A DNA stretch of 64,000 nt from Shewanella pealeana ATCC 700345. Its GTDB lineage: Bacteria; Pseudomonadota; Gammaproteobacteria; Enterobacterales; Shewanellaceae. Under the pieces are notes generated by a model. The model was not told the DNA's origin and did not search any database. It saw only the letters and a program-made list of their open reading frames with translations. Of the stretch, positions 61,700 through 64,000 are shown piece after piece. The position numbers and the translations under genes are program-made. The stretch lies in NCBI RefSeq assembly GCF_000018285.1, contig NC_009901.1, forward strand, positions 62,001-126,000, written 5' to 3'. Every line of letters begins with the position of its first letter. Position 1 is the first letter of the stretch.

Positions 61700-62431
61700 C
61701 TAATGATTGAGCTTGGCTAGATAGCCTTGATGCAGTTGCTGCCAATTGCCATCATTAAACGCCAGCGTTGGCAATTTACCCAGCTCCTTTCTAAAGGAGC
61801 GCAACAAACGACTCATGTTGGCTTGCTGCCATTGACTGTTGGGCTTTCTTAGCTCACCACGGTCAAAATCAATCAGATAAAACTTGTCATCACAGATAAG
61901 GATATTCTTAGCGTTGAGGTCCGCGTGGTAAACGCCGTGATTGTGAAATTCGGCAATGGTTTCACCGAGAACCAGCCACTGCGCATCCGTCATAGCGGCT
62001 TTGCTTAATCTGGCGACTAAGTCTTCGGCACCTTCTACCCGCTCTATAATTAAGTCGGCACGATAGAACAGACCTGAGCGCTCAACATTGGCGGCGATCG
62101 GCTTAGGTACGGCAAAGCCTTGCTGGTAAAGGTTTTCTAGCAGCGCTAGTTCAGCTACCGCACGGGTTTTTTCTAAACCGGTAAACAGATATTGGTCACG
62201 GCTAATTTTTTCTATCAAACCACCACGATAGTAGTGACGAAGTACCCACTGGTTTTGAGCTTTGCCAACGCTGTTAGCATCGACGAACCAGGTGGTGTAA
62301 CGCCCCTTCGACGAACCAGTAATGGCAGATTGCTGACGCCAAAAGTCGGCAGCAAACCAGTTAGGTTCGATACTTGATGGTGTGTATTGGCAATAAGCGA
62401 TACTGCCTTTGGCAGTTTTTTTAAACTTCAT
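61700..62431 (-). CDS. kdkA: Kdo kinase KdkA
   Basis: 243 aa kinase-like fold. HADLNAKNIL is the catalytic-loop motif and YLIDFDRGE the metal-binding DFD region. The enzyme phosphorylates Kdo at O-4 in the LPS inner core, as in Haemophilus and Vibrio, where a single Kdo carries phosphate. The gene's place beside waaA supports this. It is convergent with waaA and divergent from the GT9 gene. Confidence 0.92.
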   Translation of the reverse strand: MKFKKTAKGSIAYCQYTPSSIEPNWFAADFWRQQSAITGSSKGRYTTWFVDANSVGKAQNQWVLRHYYRGGLIEKISRDQYLFTGLEKTRAVAELALLENLYQQGFAVPKPIAANVERSGLFYRADLIIERVEGAEDLVARLSKAAMTDAQWLVLGETIAEFHNHGVYHADLNAKNILICDDKFYLIDFDRGELRKPNSQWQQANMSRLLRSFRKELGKLPTLAFNDGNWQQLHQGYLAKLNH

Positions 62432-62516
62432 AGATAGAATTGTAAGCTAAAGCGTGGAACCTGCAGGCATTCTACATTAAGATCGGTAGATTGCGTTAAA
62501 TAACCTTCGAGCACTA

Positions 62517-63596
62517 ATGAGCCTATCAACTTCAAGTGACAATCCGAACTTAAAATCAAGCAGCTTAGACTTAAGTCAGGCTGAGTCTTTATGCCTTCTG
62601 AGGTTGTCGGCAATCGGTGATGTTTGTCATGCCGTGGCCATGGTGCAGGCTATTCAGCGCCGTTATCCACAGCTTAAAATCACTTGGATTTTGGGTAAGG
62701 TCGAATATCAATTGCTTAAGCATCTTGAAGGTGTGGAGTTTGTGATTTTTGATAAGTCACAAGGCTGGCGCAGCTACTTTAACCTTAAGCGCTCTTTAAA
62801 AGGTCGCAAGTTTGATGTGTTACTGCATATGCAGATTGCCCTGCGCGCGACGATTGCCTCATTAGCTATCTCGGCTAAAACTCGTATCGGCTTCGATCGA
62901 TTTAGAGCCAAAGAAGGGCAGTGGTTGGTGACAAATCACCACATTGAGCCGCAAGCAACGCCTCATGTTCTCGAGGGATTTATGGGCTTTGCTAAAGCGG
63001 TAGGCGTTACCGACTTGACTCCAAGCTGGAATATACCTGTTCCCGTGATCGATACTGAATTTGCCGAGACGCTAATTCCCACTGGCACGCCAGTAATGGT
63101 TATCTGTGCAGCGGCGAGTAAAGCTGAGCGTAATTGGTTACCAGAGCGATATGCCGCAGTTGCAGATCATGCTGTAGCGAAAGGTTATCGAGTCATCCTA
63201 TGCGGCGGTCCTACGCCACTTGAGCGTGAACTTGCCGAGAATATACAAGCAACGGCTCAATCAGAGTTAGAGAATCAAGTCGGCAAAACCTCTTTGCTGC
63301 AACTGTTAGCAATACTTAAGCAAGCGAGTGTGGTGCTGGCACCCGATACCGGGCCGGCACACATGGCTGTGACTCAAGGTACACCCGTTATTGGCTTATA
63401 TGCTCATTCAAACCCAGGACGAACCGGCCCATATACCTGTTTAGATTCAGTGGTTAGCGTTTATGACAAAGTGATTAGTGAGCAGAAACAAGGTGATATT
63501 CCTTGGGGGACTAGGGCTAAGGGGGGGCATTTGATGGAGTTGATTGCTGTAGACAGTGTTGTTGCCCAGTTAGATCGTTTGTTAGAACAACCATAA
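62517..63596 (+). CDS. GT9 glycosyltransferase, LPS heptosyltransferase family
   Basis: 359 aa. The N-terminal LCLLRLSAIGDVCHAVAMVQAI and the late VVLAPDTGPAHMAVTQGTPVIGLYAHSNPGRTGP are diagnostic of heptosyltransferases (WaaC/WaaF/WaaQ group). It should add heptose to the LPS core. Which heptosyltransferase it is cannot be read from motifs alone; WaaC or a later core enzyme is plausible. A 27-residue Ser-rich start precedes the fold, so a later start is possible. Confidence 0.85.
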   Translation: MSLSTSSDNPNLKSSSLDLSQAESLCLLRLSAIGDVCHAVAMVQAIQRRYPQLKITWILGKVEYQLLKHLEGVEFVIFDKSQGWRSYFNLKRSLKGRKFDVLLHMQIALRATIASLAISAKTRIGFDRFRAKEGQWLVTNHHIEPQATPHVLEGFMGFAKAVGVTDLTPSWNIPVPVIDTEFAETLIPTGTPVMVICAAASKAERNWLPERYAAVADHAVAKGYRVILCGGPTPLERELAENIQATAQSELENQVGKTSLLQLLAILKQASVVLAPDTGPAHMAVTQGTPVIGLYAHSNPGRTGPYTCLDSVVSVYDKVISEQKQGDIPWGTRAKGGHLMELIAVDSVVAQLDRLLEQP

Positions 63597-63660
63597 GCAT
63601 AAATTTTTGTTAGTATGCCCATTAGCATAGTGCTTCTTCGTAGTTTGATGAGTTGACTCA

Positions 63661-64000
63661 ATGACCCTAGCCGCCCCTAAATTTCTATTTGTGCCCGTGT
63701 CTTCAGCTGAGGGGGTCGGTGAGTATATGCGTTCGTTAATCGTTGCCGATGAGGTTAAGCAGCGCTGGCCCAATGCGACGATTCAATTTATTTTAAGTCG
63801 TCAGGCTCCTTATGCCCTAACTTGCCCCTATCCTGCAGCGCTTTTGGATGATACGCCAACCAAGAATATTAAAGCAGTAAATGACTTTATGTCTTTCTTC
63901 CTGCCAGACTTTGTCATCTTTGATGCATCGGGTCGCCGCTCTCAATTGGTACATGCGAATAAGCTAGGCGCAAAAGTTATTTTCCTGAGTCAACATAAGC
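63661..64000 (+). CDS. Partial gene in the LPS core region (3' cut)
   Basis: The frame is open from ATG 63661 to the window edge, 113 codons. It begins TLAAPKFLFVPVSSAEGVGEYMRSLIVADEV with IQFILSRQAPYALTCPYPAALLDDTP and FVIFDASGRRSQLVHA, resembling the N-terminal nucleotide-sugar transferase fold with a G-x-G-like loop. A glycosyltransferase is likely given the position after waaA and a GT9 gene, but I do not recognise the family. The start has no strong ribosome-binding site. Confidence 0.6.
   Translation, partial: MTLAAPKFLFVPVSSAEGVGEYMRSLIVADEVKQRWPNATIQFILSRQAPYALTCPYPAALLDDTPTKNIKAVNDFMSFFLPDFVIFDASGRRSQLVHANKLGAKVIFLSQHK

Noticed and set aside
62663..62671. Second exact DnaA 9-mer TTATCCACA
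   Set aside because: It is inside the coding sequence of the GT9 gene and alone; chance and codon content explain it.
1..64000. CRISPR array, prophage, tRNA or rRNA genes
   Set aside because: I looked for regular short repeats, phage gene runs and tRNA-like cloverleaf sequence and saw none.

Overview
The window looks like a Shewanella chromosome, probably from a marine, deep-sea or cold-water lineage. I infer this from the backbone order yihI, a two-haem cytochrome c4, ysxC, spf, polA, elbB, glpG, glpE, tdh, kbl, waaA, kdkA and from protein similarity I recognise by eye; no database search was run. It has three parts: a sugar-synthesis operon (1-6727), a complete secondary (lateral-type) flagellar island (about 6776-41904), and conserved chromosomal backbone (41963-64000).

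Region 1 (1-6727, + strand) is a nonulosonic (sialic-acid-like, most likely legionaminic) acid operon: 4,6-dehydratase (cut by the window edge), LegC aminotransferase, LegG/NeuC epimerase, LegI/NeuB synthase, LegH/NeuD-like acyltransferase, a PtmE-like CBS plus nucleotidyltransferase protein, and the LegF/NeuA CMP-sugar synthetase. The PtmE-like gene suggests the GDP-sugar route known from Campylobacter. The operon ends convergently against the flagellar island, so glycosylation of a flagellin is an attractive but unproven role; no glycosyltransferase for it is in the window.

Region 2 holds nearly every structural, export, motor and regulatory gene of one flagellum. Minus strand: a small membrane protein, a PilZ protein, lafU/motB, lafT/motA, lafS (sigma-28), fliL, fliK, fliT, fliS, fliD, flagellin, an unknown coiled-coil protein, flgL-flgK-flgJ-flgI-flgH-flgG-flgF-flgE-flgD-flgC-flgB. 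Plus strand: flgA, flgM, flgN. Minus: fliJ-fliI-fliH-fliG-fliF-fliE, lafK (sigma-54 activator), motY-like. Plus: fliM-fliN-fliP-(48-aa ORF)-fliQ-fliR-flhB-flhA. There are no che genes, no flhF/flhG and no fliO. FliM lacks the usual CheY-binding N-terminal peptide, so this motor is probably not switched by CheY. Sigma-54 type promoters lie before fliD and flgB, fitting control by LafK. A PilZ gene overlapping the stator gene suggests c-di-GMP control of the motor.

Region 3 is backbone: lysophospholipase-like hydrolase, DUF885 lipoprotein, a MITE-like inverted-repeat element, hemN, DUF2489, yihI, a methyltransferase, then a gene-free stretch that encodes on the minus strand a CsrB/CsrC-type sRNA (19 GGA motifs in about 370 nt, many in hairpin loops, with a strong terminator). 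This is syntenic with enterobacterial csrC between yihI and yihA. Next come cytochrome c4, ysxC, a clear Spot 42 RNA (spf), polA, elbB, glpG-glpE, the kbl-tdh threonine catabolic pair, a TetR regulator, and LPS core/Kdo genes (waaA, kdkA, a GT9 heptosyltransferase-like gene and a partial gene at the right edge).

The most rewarding non-coding finds are the CsrB-family RNA with its promoter and upstream palindrome, Spot 42 with a CRP-like site, an orphan minus-strand terminator just downstream of spf, and the MITE-like element. The most rewarding coding finds are the 48-aa membrane ORF between fliP and fliQ, the PilZ-stator coupling, the FliM truncation and the acidic insert in FliD.
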